DNA of 33,181 nucleotides from Mycobacterium sp. (GTDB lineage: Bacteria; Actinomycetota; Actinomycetes; Mycobacteriales; Mycobacteriaceae): NCBI GenBank assembly GCA_011620645.1, contig WOYS01000002.1:20068-53248 (forward strand), given 5' to 3'. How positions within the stretch are numbered: position 1 is the first letter of the stretch; every line of letters starts with the position of its first letter. The translations under genes were made by a program, and so were the position numbers. Below the pieces are notes generated by a model that searched no databases, was not told where the DNA came from, and worked only from the letters and a program-made list of their open reading frames with translations. Below, in pieces: positions 19,395 to 27,147 of the stretch.

Positions 19395-19934
19395 TTAGCT
19401 GCGTTCGGCCAGCAACACCATCGCCCACGCGGCGATCGTCTGAGCATCGGTGATGGCGCCGTCGCGGATCATCTGCTCGATCTGGGCGCCGCTGAACCAT
19501 GCGCTGTGCATGTCCTGCTCTTCTTGCTCGCGCTCGTGCTCGCCCTCGGTCAGGCCGGTCGCCAGGAATACCCACCCGCGTTGGCTGCTCATCCCTGGCG
19601 CGACGTCGAGCTGCCCGAGCCGGATCAGTGACTCCGCCCGCAGGCCCGTCTCTTCCCTGAGTTCGCGGGCCGCCAGCTCGAGGGGCTCCAGGTCGGCTCG
19701 GTCCGGAGCGGTGCCCTGCGGGAATTCCCAGCGCCGCAAGCCGATCGGGTACCGGTACTGCTCGACGAGTTGGAAGCGGTCGCCGTCGCGCGCGATCACC
19801 AGCGCGTAGGTGGGCTTGTCGATCACGCCGTAGATGCCGAGGCTTCCGTCGGGACGGCGGATCGCGTCCTCGCGCACCGTCATCCAGCTGTTGCGGTAGA
19901 CCTCACGACTGGACATCCGCTCGATCGGGCGCAT
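19395..19934 (-). CDS. NUDIX hydrolase
   Basis: The 179-aa protein has a NUDIX fold of the ADP-ribose pyrophosphatase kind: YRNSWMTVREDAIRRPDG, FQLVEQYRYPIGLRRWEFPQ and then the NUDIX box ending ARELREETGL. The catalytic REXXEE half is intact. The first half is two residues longer than the standard GX5EX7 spacing (16 rather than 14 residues from Gly to the Arg of REL), which may reflect a subfamily. The substrate is unknown. I chose ATG 19934 because TACTCT lies 6 nt before it, fitting a leaderless mRNA; the next ATG at 19955 would leave 2 nt to the divergent fadD36 start. There is an acidic run (EGEHEREQEEQD) near the C-terminus. Confidence 0.88.
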   Translation of the reverse strand: MRPIERMSSREVYRNSWMTVREDAIRRPDGSLGIYGVIDKPTYALVIARDGDRFQLVEQYRYPIGLRRWEFPQGTAPDRADLEPLELAARELREETGLRAESLIRLGQLDVAPGMSSQRGWVFLATGLTEGEHEREQEEQDMHSAWFSGAQIEQMIRDGAITDAQTIAAWAMVLLAERS

Positions 19935-19940
19935 GCGCCA

Positions 19941-19950
19941 AGAGTAGCCT
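19941..19950. promoter_or_regulatory. Overlapping divergent -10 boxes for NUDIX gene and fadD36
   Basis: Plus strand TAGCCT (19945-19950) is 7 nt before the fadD36 GTG at 19958. Minus strand TACTCT (19946-19941) is 6 nt before the NUDIX ATG at 19934. The two hexamers share 2 bp, and neither start has a Shine-Dalgarno, so both transcripts would be leaderless and start within 24 bp of each other. Confidence 0.5.
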
Positions 19951-19957
19951 CGCATGA

Positions 19958-21373
19958 GTGTTGCTGACCTCGCTGGACCCGGCCGCCGTGTCCGCCGGGC
20001 ACGATCTGGCCGACGCCGTGCGCATCGACGGAGTGTCGCTGAGCCGCAGTGATCTGGTGGGTGCGGGGACGTCGGTCGCCGAACGTGTATCGGTGGCCGG
20101 CCGGGTGGCCATCCTGGCCACGCCGACCGCGACGACGGTGCTGGCGGTCATCGGATGTCTGATCGCCGGGGTGCCGTTCGTACCGGTACCCGCCGACGTC
20201 GGTGACACCGAACGAACCCATCTGCTCAAGGATTCCGGTGCTCAGGCCTGGCTGGGTGAACTGCCTGCCGAAAGCCAAGGGCTGCATCATATTCCGGTGC
20301 GGATGCACGCCAGGTCCTGGCATCGTTACGCCGAGCCGCGGCCGGAATCCGCAGCGATGATCATGTACACCTCCGGGACCACCGGGCTACCCAAGGGCGT
20401 GACGATCAGTCGCCGCGCCATCGCCGCCGATATCGACGCGCTGGCGCAGGCATGGGAATGGACCGGGGCGGATACCCTGGTGCACGGCCTACCGCTTTTC
20501 CATGTGCACGGGCTGGTGCTGGGGTTGCTGGGTTCGCTGCGGATCGGAAACCGGTTCGTGCACACCGGGAAACCCACACCGCAGGCGTACGCCGAAGCCG
20601 GAGGCACGCTGTACTTCGGTGTGCCGACGGTGTGGTCGCGCATCGCCGCCGACCCGGATGCCGCGGCCGCCCTGTCCTCGGCGCGGCTGCTGGTGTCGGG
20701 AAGTGCGGCATTGCCGGTACCGGTGTTCGACGAACTGGTGAGGCTGACCGGGCATGCGCCCGTGGAGCGTTACGGTAGCACCGAGTCGCTGATCACCATC
20801 AGCACCCGGGTCGACGGAGAACGCCGGCCCGGTTGGGTCGGCCTGCCGATACCGGGTGTGCAGACCCGATTGGTCGCCGAGGACGGACAGCTGGTGCCCC
20901 ATGACGGGGAAAGCATTGGGCAACTTCAGGTGAAGAGCCCGACGAACTTCAGCGGATACCTCAACCGGCCCGACGCCACGGCCGGGGCATTCGACGGGGA
21001 CGGCTGGTACCGCACCGGCGATGTCGCGGTCATTGACGCCGACGGTATGCACCGCATCGTCGGCCGGGAGTCGGTCGATCTCATCAAATCGGGTGGCTAC
21101 CGGATTGGTGCGGGCGAGATTGAAACCGTGTTGCTCGGGTACCCGGGTGTGGACGAGGTCGCCGTCCTCGGGGTGCCCGATAGCGATCTGGGGCAACGGA
21201 TAGTCGCCTACGTGGTCGGTGATGCGGACCCTGATCAGCTGATCCGGTATGTCGCCGAACAGCTTTCGGCGCACAAGCGCCCCAGGGCGGTGCACATCGT
21301 GGACAGCCTGCCGCGCAATGCGATGGGCAAGGTGCTCAAGAAGGAGCTGGAGGCACTGGGAGACACGCCCTAG
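19958..21373 (+). CDS. fadD36: FadD36, acyl-CoA synthetase
   Basis: This ATP-dependent acyl-CoA ligase of the ANL superfamily activates a fatty or other carboxylic acid through an acyl-adenylate. The 471-aa sequence has the P-loop MYTSGTTGLPKGVT, LPLFHVHGLVLGLLGSL, ERYGSTESL, GWYRTGDVAVID, the hinge region VGRESVDLIKSGGYRIGAGEIE, and the C-terminal catalytic lysine motif PRNAMGKVLKKEL. It matches M. tuberculosis FadD36 (Rv1193) from its first residues (MLLTSLDPAAVS), which supports the GTG at 19958. It is short for a FadD and resembles malonyl/short-chain acid ligases; the true substrate is not known. It is convergent with dapD; the 69-nt gap between them shows no clear terminator. Confidence 0.94.
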   Translation: MLLTSLDPAAVSAGHDLADAVRIDGVSLSRSDLVGAGTSVAERVSVAGRVAILATPTATTVLAVIGCLIAGVPFVPVPADVGDTERTHLLKDSGAQAWLGELPAESQGLHHIPVRMHARSWHRYAEPRPESAAMIMYTSGTTGLPKGVTISRRAIAADIDALAQAWEWTGADTLVHGLPLFHVHGLVLGLLGSLRIGNRFVHTGKPTPQAYAEAGGTLYFGVPTVWSRIAADPDAAAALSSARLLVSGSAALPVPVFDELVRLTGHAPVERYGSTESLITISTRVDGERRPGWVGLPIPGVQTRLVAEDGQLVPHDGESIGQLQVKSPTNFSGYLNRPDATAGAFDGDGWYRTGDVAVIDADGMHRIVGRESVDLIKSGGYRIGAGEIETVLLGYPGVDEVAVLGVPDSDLGQRIVAYVVGDADPDQLIRYVAEQLSAHKRPRAVHIVDSLPRNAMGKVLKKELEALGDTP

Positions 21374-21442
21374 TCGCCGAGCGTCGACCTATGTGCTAAG
21401 AATCGCACTCTGAACGCACACAAGCCAACGCTGGGCGTGACG

Positions 21443-22423
21443 TCAGTTGGCGTGCAGCGCCTCGTTCAGCGTGATGCCGGTGCCGTCACGCTTGACGACC
21501 TCGACGGCACCGCTGAGCGAGTTGCGGCGGAACAGCAGGTTGCTCCCGCCGGAGAGTTCCTTGGCCTTGATGGTCTGCCCGTCAGTGGTGGTCACCTTCG
21601 TGCCGCCGGTCACGTACAGGCCGGCTTCGATGACGCTGTCATCGCCCAGCGAGATGCCCAACCCGGAGTTCGCGCCCAGCAGGCAGCGCTTGCCCACCGA
21701 GATGACCTCCTTGCCGCCGCCGGACAGGGTGCCCATGATCGAGGCGCCGCCGCCGACATCGGAGCCGTCATCGACCACGACACCGGAGGAGATGCGGCCC
21801 TCCACCATGGAGGTGCCCAGGGTGCCCGCGTTGAAGTTGACGAAGCCCTCGTGCATGACGGTGGTGCCGGAGGCCAGATGCGCACCGAGGCGGACACGGT
21901 CGGCATCGGCGATGCGCACTCCGCTGGGCAGCACATAGTCGACCATCCGCGGGAACTTGTCGACGCCGTACACGGTGACGGCGCCGCGGCGACGCAGTTT
22001 GGCGCGGACCAACTCGAAGCCCTCGACCGCGGCGGGACCGAAGTTCGTCCACACCACGTTGGTGAGCAGCCCGAAGATACCGTCCAGATTGGCCTCGTGC
22101 GGCTTGATCAGGCGATGCGAGAGCAGGTGCAGCCGCAGGTACGCGTCGTAGGTGTCGATGGGCTTGTCGTCCAGCGAGGCGATCGTGGTACGCACCGCGA
22201 CGACCTCGACGTCACGGTCGGCGTCCAGGCCGGTCAGCTCGGCGAGATTGTCCGTCAGCTCGGCGACCGACAGTCTCGTGGTGCCGGTGCTGAGCCCCCG
22301 GTCGCTTCGCTCCTGCCCGCCCGAGACCCCGTCGCCGGTCAGCTCGGGAGCGGGGAACCAGGTGTCCAGGACGGTTCCGTCGGCAGCGATGGTGGCCAGG
22401 CCGAAGCCAGATGCAGCAGTCAC
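21443..22423 (-). CDS. dapD: DapD, tetrahydrodipicolinate N-succinyltransferase
   Basis: This enzyme transfers succinyl from succinyl-CoA to tetrahydrodipicolinate, committing it to meso-DAP/lysine. It is a trimeric left-handed beta-helix protein. The 326-aa sequence shows [28 protein letters not shown], then hexapeptide-repeat coils ([39 protein letters not shown]) and a C-terminal [21 protein letters not shown] prefer GTG 22423, 8 nt after a TAGCCT box; TTG 22432 would add three residues and matches the annotated M. tuberculosis N-terminus equally well. Residues 35-43 (GGQERSDRG) are encoded exactly by a 27-bp copy of a dispersed repeat and have no counterpart in M. tuberculosis DapD (317 aa) as I remember it. 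Confidence 0.95.
   Translation of the reverse strand: MTAASGFGLATIAADGTVLDTWFPAPELTGDGVSGGQERSDRGLSTGTTRLSVAELTDNLAELTGLDADRDVEVVAVRTTIASLDDKPIDTYDAYLRLHLLSHRLIKPHEANLDGIFGLLTNVVWTNFGPAAVEGFELVRAKLRRRGAVTVYGVDKFPRMVDYVLPSGVRIADADRVRLGAHLASGTTVMHEGFVNFNAGTLGTSMVEGRISSGVVVDDGSDVGGGASIMGTLSGGGKEVISVGKRCLLGANSGLGISLGDDSVIEAGLYVTGGTKVTTTDGQTIKAKELSGGSNLLFRRNSLSGAVEVVKRDGTGITLNEALHAN
22295..22321 (-). repeat. Dispersed repeat, copy inside dapD
   Basis: The 27 bp are identical to 22449-22475 in the adjacent dapD/dapE gap and contain GGTCGCTTCGCTCCTGCC. Read on the minus strand they are nine in-frame codons, GGQERSDRG. The core GTCGCTTCGCTC is shared with the copies at 80 and 27098-27147. Confidence 0.9.
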
Positions 22424-22431
22424 GTTGGGCA

Positions 22432-22437
22432 AGGCTA
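22432..22437 (-). promoter_or_regulatory. Putative dapD -10 box (leaderless)
   Basis: On the minus strand TAGCCT is followed by 8 nt and the GTG at 22423. It overlaps the alternative TTG start, which argues for the GTG. Confidence 0.4.
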
Positions 22438-22448
22438 CTGCAACAAAT

Positions 22449-22475
22449 CCCCCGGTCGCTTCGCTCCTGCCCGCC
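22449..22475. repeat. Dispersed repeat, copy in the dapD/dapE divergent promoter
   Basis: This is an exact 27-bp match to 22295-22321. It fills most of the space between the two predicted -10 boxes (22432-22437 and 22482-22487), so it supplies the sequence upstream of both promoters. Confidence 0.9.
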
Positions 22476-22481
22476 GGACAC

Positions 22482-22487
22482 TACGGT
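22482..22487 (+). promoter_or_regulatory. Putative dapE -10 box (leaderless)
   Basis: TACGGT is followed by 8 nt and the dapE ATG at 22496. No Shine-Dalgarno precedes the ATG. Confidence 0.35.
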
Positions 22488-22495
22488 TGATCGTC

Positions 22496-23563
22496 ATGGG
22501 GCTGGACCTGCGGGCTGATCCGATCGCATTGACCGCCGCGCTGGTGGACATCCCCAGCGAGTCGCGCCACGAACAGCGCATCGCCGATGAGATCGAGGTC
22601 GCGCTCCGCGAGCAGGCACCGCAGTTCGAGGTGATCCGCTCTGGCGACGCGGTGCTGGCCCGCACCAATCTGGGCCGGGCATCGCGGGTGTTGCTGGCTG
22701 GGCACACCGATACCGTGCCGGCCGCCGACAACCTGCCCAGCCGGGTCGAAGGCGGCCGGATGTATGGTTGCGGCACCTCCGACATGAAGTCCGGTGCCGC
22801 GGTATTTCTGCACCTGGCCGCCACCATCGCCGAGCCCAGCCACGACATCACCCTGGTCATGTACGACTGTGAGGAGATCGAGTCCAGCGCCAACGGGCTG
22901 GGCCGCATCGAGCGCGAGCTACCCGATTGGCTGGCCGCCGATGTCGCCATCCTGGGAGAGCCCTCGGGCGGGTTCATCGAGGCCGGCTGTCAGGGCACCA
23001 TCCGCGTCGTCGTGAGTGCCGCCGGCGCCCGGGCACACTCCGCGCGATCCTGGTTGGGCGACAACGCCATTCACAAGCTCGGTGCGGTGCTGGACCGGTT
23101 GTCGCGATATGAGGCGCGCAGTGTGGACATCGACGGCTGTGTGTATCGGGAAGGGCTGTCGGCGGTGCGGATCGAGGGCGGTGTCGCGGGCAACGTCATT
23201 CCCGATGCCGCGGCGTTGACGGTCAACTTCCGGTTCGCGCCCGATCGCAGCGTCGAGCAGGCCGTGGCGCATGTGGATGAAGTGCTCGACGGTCTCGACA
23301 TCACGCTGGAGGTCACCGATGCCGCCGCCGGGGCGCTGCCCGGGTTGGTCAACCCCGCTGCCGCAGCGCTGGTTGCAGCGGCCGGGGGACAGGTGCGTGC
23401 CAAGTACGGCTGGACCGATGTGTCGCGGTTCTCGGCACTGGGCATCGCGGCGGTCAACTACGGGCCGGGCGACCCGAACCTGGCGCACAAGGTCGACGAG
23501 CATGTCGACCTCGCGGCGATCACCGCGACCACCGAGACATTGCGGTCCTATTTAACTGCTTGA
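22496..23563 (+). CDS. dapE: DapE, succinyl-diaminopimelate desuccinylase
   Basis: This is a di-zinc M20-family hydrolase that removes succinate from N-succinyl-LL-DAP, following DapD and DapC. The 355-aa sequence has the metal and catalytic residues in order: His70 and Asp72 ([10 protein letters not shown]), Asp96 ([10 protein letters not shown]), Glu126-Glu127 (MYDCEEIES), and His331 near the C-terminus ([13 protein letters not shown]). It also has [19 protein letters not shown] of the dimerisation domain. The start ATG 22496 ([10 protein letters not shown]) matches the M. tuberculosis N-terminus; the open frame extends far upstream antisense to dapD and is not coding there. The last codons and stop lie in the first unit of a tandem repeat. 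Confidence 0.95.
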   Translation: MGLDLRADPIALTAALVDIPSESRHEQRIADEIEVALREQAPQFEVIRSGDAVLARTNLGRASRVLLAGHTDTVPAADNLPSRVEGGRMYGCGTSDMKSGAAVFLHLAATIAEPSHDITLVMYDCEEIESSANGLGRIERELPDWLAADVAILGEPSGGFIEAGCQGTIRVVVSAAGARAHSARSWLGDNAIHKLGAVLDRLSRYEARSVDIDGCVYREGLSAVRIEGGVAGNVIPDAAALTVNFRFAPDRSVEQAVAHVDEVLDGLDITLEVTDAAAGALPGLVNPAAAALVAAAGGQVRAKYGWTDVSRFSALGIAAVNYGPGDPNLAHKVDEHVDLAAITATTETLRSYLTA

Positions 23564-23616
23564 TCCGGTTAACTGCTTGATCCGGTCGGCCACGATTTGA
23601 TCCGGTCAGCCATGAT
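23552..23616. repeat. Overlapping 17-bp and 20-bp tandem repeats at the dapE 3' end
   Basis: TTAACTGCTTGATCCGG occurs twice without a gap (23552-23568, 23569-23585). Overlapping the second copy, a 20-bp unit starting TTGATCCGGTC occurs at 23577-23596 and again at 23597-23616 with two differences. So the core TTGATCCGGT appears three times. The dapE stop TGA is inside the first unit. Confidence 0.85.
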
Positions 23617-23684
23617 CAGAGCTTTCTGGCCAACATCGGCATTCAGCGGCGGCTGCTGTTGGCAGATGGGGCGCCCGTCGCGAC

Positions 23685-24458
23685 CTAATCGACCTGCGGG
23701 CGGGTCGGCGCGGGACGGGCCGGCGGCGGTGCCTCGACGGGCGCGCGGCCCGACGGGGAGCCCGGGCCCGCCCGCGCTTCGTCGACCGGCGCCGGTTCGG
23801 CCCCCTCGCGCTGCTCGGCCTTGTCTTTGCGCTCGGGCTTACCCTCGGCCTTGTCGGCCGGGTCCTTCTCGCCCTCTTTGAGTTTGGCGGCTTGCGCGGC
23901 CAGGGATGCCTGTTGGCCGGCTTGCTGGACGCCCTGCGTGATCTGTTGGGGCACCTGCTGCAGACCTTGTGCGAGGCCTTGCAAGGGTGCGGTGATCATC
24001 TGCGCGAGTTGGCCGACCTGCTGCCCGACCTGACCCATGATCTGGCCCATCTGCCCCGTCATGTCGCCGCCGGGGGCACCGCTCGCTCCGCCGCCGCCCG
24101 CCGGCGTTCCGGGAGCCCCGCCACCGGCACCGCCGGGTGCGCTGTTGCCTTCCAGCGCGGCGGCCGCGGCCTTCAGTCGCGCGGCGCCTTCCTCGTCGCC
24201 GGCGGCGTAGGCCTGCGCGGCCTTCTGCAGCAGGTCTGCGATGGTCGATGCCGATGTCGAGGTGACGCCCAGCGTGCTGCCGCGTCCGCCGAGAACGTTG
24301 CCCAGTGCACCGCTCACCGCCGCGGCAATGGCGCCGTGGCTCTGTGTCACGCCGCTGCCTTCGGCGCCGGCCAGCCCGGATAAGCCGGAAGCCACTTCGG
24401 AGTGCAGCCGCGAGTAGTTCAGCACGCCGTCGGTCTGGACGAAGAGTGGATCGGTCAT
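23685..24458 (-). CDS. EspC-like type VII secretion substrate with Gln/Gly/Pro-rich tail
   Basis: The 257-aa protein starts MTDPLFVQTDGVLNYSRLHS, followed by two predicted alpha-helices. This resembles the EspC/EspF (DUF2580-type) fold: 'xVxPxxLxxxAxxxxxxA', then THG-like TQSHGAIAAAVSGALG, then a second helix ending AQAYAAGDEEGA. That ending contains YxxxD (Tyr84-Asp88), the general ESX secretion signal. A Gly/Pro-rich hinge follows (about 103-130), then a Gln/Met/Gly helix (MGQIMGQVGQQVGQLAQM), then a charged Lys/Glu stretch and a Pro/Arg tail. No cleavable signal peptide is seen. No other ESX gene is nearby, so the system that exports it must be encoded elsewhere. The ATG at 24458 follows a G-rich ribosome site. 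M. tuberculosis has different genes (Rv1203c, Rv1204c) between dapE and the LOG gene. Confidence 0.78.
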   Translation of the reverse strand: MTDPLFVQTDGVLNYSRLHSEVASGLSGLAGAEGSGVTQSHGAIAAAVSGALGNVLGGRGSTLGVTSTSASTIADLLQKAAQAYAAGDEEGAARLKAAAAALEGNSAPGGAGGGAPGTPAGGGGASGAPGGDMTGQMGQIMGQVGQQVGQLAQMITAPLQGLAQGLQQVPQQITQGVQQAGQQASLAAQAAKLKEGEKDPADKAEGKPERKDKAEQREGAEPAPVDEARAGPGSPSGRAPVEAPPPARPAPTRPQVD

Positions 24459-24689
24459 GTGTCAGCCCCCTGTCGTTCGCCGCTAATTCTATGGCCGATG
24501 GCGGGGGGTGGTTTGCGGGAGTTTGTGAGCACCACTCGCTGGTCGGTGTGTCGGGTTGGCGGGCCAGCCGGGAGTCGCGGCCAACACTGGCAAATCTGAT
24601 CTCTCGCGCCTCCGCGCTGGGAAGAATCGGCCGGCCAGTCCGCCTCGTGACGCGCCCCGCGCCACTTCATGCCGCAGCGAAACCGGCGG

Positions 24690-24695
24690 TAGGTT
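24690..24695 (+). promoter_or_regulatory. Putative -10 box of the LOG gene (leaderless)
   Basis: TAGGTT is followed by 6 nt and the GTG at 24702. The rest of the 243-bp gap upstream (24459-24701) shows no ORF or repeat that I can support. Confidence 0.4.
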
Positions 24696-24701
24696 TCAGC
24701 T

Positions 24702-25265
24702 GTGTCCGATGCGTCCGAAACCAGCCCCTGGGCCATCTGCGTGTACTGCGCGTCCGGTCCGACGCACCCTGAACTGCTCGAACTCGCCGCCCACGTCGGC
24801 CGTGCCATCGCCGATCGCGGCTGGACCCTGGTGTCCGGCGGCGGCAATGTCTCGGCGATGGGCGCGGTGGCCGACGGCGCCCGCCAGCGCAACGGCCGCA
24901 CCATCGGTGTCATCCCCAAGGCCCTGGTGCACCGGGAACTCGCCGACGTCGAGGCCGACGAACTCGTGGTCACCGACACCATGCGGGAACGCAAACAGGT
25001 GATGGAGGACCGCGCCGATGCGTTCATCGCGCTGCCCGGTGGCATCGGCACGCTGGAGGAGTTCTTCGAAGCCTGGACGGCGGGCTATCTGGGCATGCAC
25101 GACAAGCCGATCGTCATGCTGGACCCGTTCGGCCACTATGACGGTTTGCTGAGCTGGTTGCGGGCCCTGGTGGACACCGGCTACGTCGGCGAACGCGCGT
25201 TGGATCGGTTGGTGTTGGTCACCGACGTTGAGACTGCTCTCAGCGCCTGTAGCCCCGGGCACTAA
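24702..25265 (+). CDS. LOG-family phosphoribohydrolase (Rv1205-like)
   Basis: LOG proteins hydrolyse cytokinin nucleotide 5'-monophosphates (or AMP-type nucleotides) to free base and ribose 5-phosphate. The 187-aa product, the same length as I recall for M. tuberculosis Rv1205, shows the nucleotide-binding start VYCASGP and GWTLVSGGG, the conserved MRERKQVM (residues 94-101), and the family signature PGGIGTLEE (112-120). The M. tuberculosis homologue produces cytokinins that break down to aldehydes toxic under nitric oxide. The GTG at 24702 has a TAGGTT box 6 nt upstream and may be leaderless. fadD6 starts 11 nt downstream, with its own candidate -10 over this gene's stop. Confidence 0.94.
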   Translation: MSDASETSPWAICVYCASGPTHPELLELAAHVGRAIADRGWTLVSGGGNVSAMGAVADGARQRNGRTIGVIPKALVHRELADVEADELVVTDTMRERKQVMEDRADAFIALPGGIGTLEEFFEAWTAGYLGMHDKPIVMLDPFGHYDGLLSWLRALVDTGYVGERALDRLVLVTDVETALSACSPGH

Positions 25266-25268
25266 GCT
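25263..25268 (+). promoter_or_regulatory. Putative fadD6 -10 box over the LOG stop codon
   Basis: TAAGCT begins with the TAA stop of the LOG gene and is followed by 8 nt and the fadD6 ATG. There is no Shine-Dalgarno, so fadD6 may have its own leaderless transcript besides read-through. Confidence 0.35.
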
Positions 25269-25276
25269 TGGTGCGC

Positions 25277-27052
25277 ATGAGTGAAGACACAACCCGTACC
25301 AGCGTCGGCCTGCTCGATATCGCCACCAAGATTCCGGGTCTGCTGTATGATGCGCCGGCGATCGTGCGGGGTGTGGTCACCGGGATGGGCGCCCGCCCGA
25401 CAGCCAAGACCTCGATAGGCGGCGTTTTCCAGGATCGCGCCGCGCAGTACGGCGACCGGGTGTTCCTGAAGTTCGAGGATCAGAAGATCACCTACCGGCA
25501 GGCCAACGAAACGGTCAACCGCTATGCCGCGGTCCTCGCCGCCAGGGGAGTGGGCCACGGTGACGTCGTGGGCATCATGCTGCGCAACTCCCCGGACTCG
25601 GTGTTGCTGATGCTGGCCACCGTCAAGTGCGGCGCCACGGCGGGCATGCTCAACTACCACCAACGTGGCAACGTACTGGCCCACAGCATCGGGCTGTTGA
25701 GCGCCAAGGCCATCATCGCCGAATCAGACCTGGTCGAACCGATCACCGAGAGCGGTGTAGATACCGCCGGTCTGGTCACGGTCGAAGAGTTGAAGCAGGC
25801 GGCCACCACCGCGCCCACCACCAATCCGGCCGCCACCGCGGCGGTGCTGGCCAAGGACAAGGCTTTCTACATCTTCACCTCGGGCACCACCGGTATGCCC
25901 AAGGCCAGCGTGATGACGCACTACCGCTGGCTGCGCGCACTGGCCGGATTCGGCGGGCTCGCCCTGCGACTGAACAGCAATGACACCCTGTACTGCTGCC
26001 TGCCGCTCTACCACAACAATGCGCTGACGGTGTCGCTCGCTTCTGCGTTGAACGCGGGAGCCTCGCTCGCACTGGGCAAGTCGTTCTCCGCGTCTCGGTT
26101 CTGGGACGAGGTGATCCGCCACGAAGCCACCGCGTTCGTCTACATCGGTGAGATCTGCGGGTACCTGCTCAACCAGCCGCCCAAGCCGACCGACCGCGCC
26201 CACAAGGTGCGGGTGATCGTCGGCAACGGGCTGCGCCCGGCCATCTGGGACGAGTTCACCAAGCGTTTCGGCATCCCGCGGGTCTGCGAGTTCTATGCCG
26301 CCAGTGAGGGCAACACCGCCTTCCTCAACGTGTTCAACGTGTCCAAGTCCACCGGGATCTGCCCCAGTCCGGTGGCGTTCGTCGAATATGACCTGGAGAC
26401 AGGGGAACCCGCGCGTGCCGCCGACGGAAGGCTGCGCAAGGTCAAACGGGGGCAGCCGGGACTGCTGCTGTCCAAGGTCAGCAGCTTCCAGCCCTTCGAC
26501 GGCTACACCGACAGGTCGGCCACGGAGAAGAAGCTGGTCCGCAATGCCTTCAAGGACGGCGATATCTGGTTCAACACCGGTGATCTGATGCGGTCCCAGG
26601 GCTTCGGGCACGCGGCGTTCGCCGACCGACTCGGCGACACTTTCCGGTGGAAGGGTGAGAACGTCGCCACCACCGAGGTGGAGGCCGCCATCTCTGCCGA
26701 CAGCCATGTGGACGAGGCCACCGTGTTCGGTGTCGAGGTGCCCGGTGCCGGAGGTAAAGCCGGAATGGTTGCGCTGCAACTGAAGTCCGGCGCCGTATTC
26801 GACGGCGCGGCGCTCGCGAAGGCCGTGTATGCGGATCTGCCGGCCTATGCATTGCCGCTGTTCGTGCGGGTGGTCAAGGAGCTGGCATACACCTCGACCT
26901 TCAAGAGCCAGAAGGTAGAACTGCGCAAGCAGGGTTACGGCACGGACATCGAAGACCCGCTGTACGTATTGGCCGGTCGCGAGGAGGGCTACGTGCCCTT
27001 CTATCCGGAGTACGTCGACGAGGTCAAGGACGGTAAGCGCCCCAGGTCCTGA
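25277..27052 (+). CDS. fadD6: FadD6, long-chain acyl-CoA synthetase
   Basis: This ANL-superfamily fatty acid CoA ligase is close to the FATP/very-long-chain group and is usually linked to uptake and activation of exogenous fatty acids. The 591-aa sequence (M. tuberculosis FadD6 is 597 aa as I recall) has the P-loop IFTSGTTGMPKASVMTHYRW, LPLYHNNALTV, YIGEICGYLLNQPPKP, CEFYAASEGNTAF, WFNTGDLM, DRLGDTFRWKGENVATTEVE and TFKSQKVELRKQGY near the end. I chose ATG 25277 (MSEDTTRTSV) because it matches the homologue's start; TTG 25268 adds only three residues. It probably forms a unit with the LOG gene 11 nt upstream. Confidence 0.95.
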   Translation: MSEDTTRTSVGLLDIATKIPGLLYDAPAIVRGVVTGMGARPTAKTSIGGVFQDRAAQYGDRVFLKFEDQKITYRQANETVNRYAAVLAARGVGHGDVVGIMLRNSPDSVLLMLATVKCGATAGMLNYHQRGNVLAHSIGLLSAKAIIAESDLVEPITESGVDTAGLVTVEELKQAATTAPTTNPAATAAVLAKDKAFYIFTSGTTGMPKASVMTHYRWLRALAGFGGLALRLNSNDTLYCCLPLYHNNALTVSLASALNAGASLALGKSFSASRFWDEVIRHEATAFVYIGEICGYLLNQPPKPTDRAHKVRVIVGNGLRPAIWDEFTKRFGIPRVCEFYAASEGNTAFLNVFNVSKSTGICPSPVAFVEYDLETGEPARAADGRLRKVKRGQPGLLLSKVSSFQPFDGYTDRSATEKKLVRNAFKDGDIWFNTGDLMRSQGFGHAAFADRLGDTFRWKGENVATTEVEAAISADSHVDEATVFGVEVPGAGGKAGMVALQLKSGAVFDGAALAKAVYADLPAYALPLFVRVVKELAYTSTFKSQKVELRKQGYGTDIEDPLYVLAGREEGYVPFYPEYVDEVKDGKRPRS

Positions 27053-27086
27053 AATCGTAAGGGACCTAGTGGTCTGGCCAGGGAAA

Positions 27087-27122
27087 ATGGCGTCCACGGC
27101 GAGCGAAGCGACGGGAGAATGA
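27087..27122 (+). CDS. Candidate 11-aa upstream ORF overlapping the folP2 start
   Basis: ATG 27087, preceded by AGGGA, opens an 11-codon frame (MASTASEATGE). Its TGA overlaps the folP2 ATG as ATGA, the usual sign of translational coupling. The peptide is encoded largely by a dispersed-repeat copy, so it may be a by-product of repeat insertion rather than a selected leader. Confidence 0.35.
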   Translation: MASTASEATGE

Positions 27123-27147
27123 CGTCGCAGGGCGAGCGAAGCGACGG
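27098..27147. repeat. Two dispersed-repeat copies flanking the folP2 start codon
   Basis: GGCGAGCGAAGCGACGG occurs at 27098-27114 and 27131-27147, both in the orientation opposite to the copy at 80-97. Each is preceded by ATG plus an ACGTC/GCGTC-like stretch, so about 32 bp looks tandemly duplicated, with the folP2 ATG between the two cores. Confidence 0.85.

Noticed and set aside
21437-22495. Upstream in-frame extension of dapE across dapD
   Set aside because: The extension is antisense to dapD. DapE homologues start at MGLDLR-like sequence, so ATG 22496 is used.
27087-27089. ATG 27087 as the folP2 start
   Set aside because: It is out of frame with folP2 (32 nt before ATG 27119) and ends after 11 codons.
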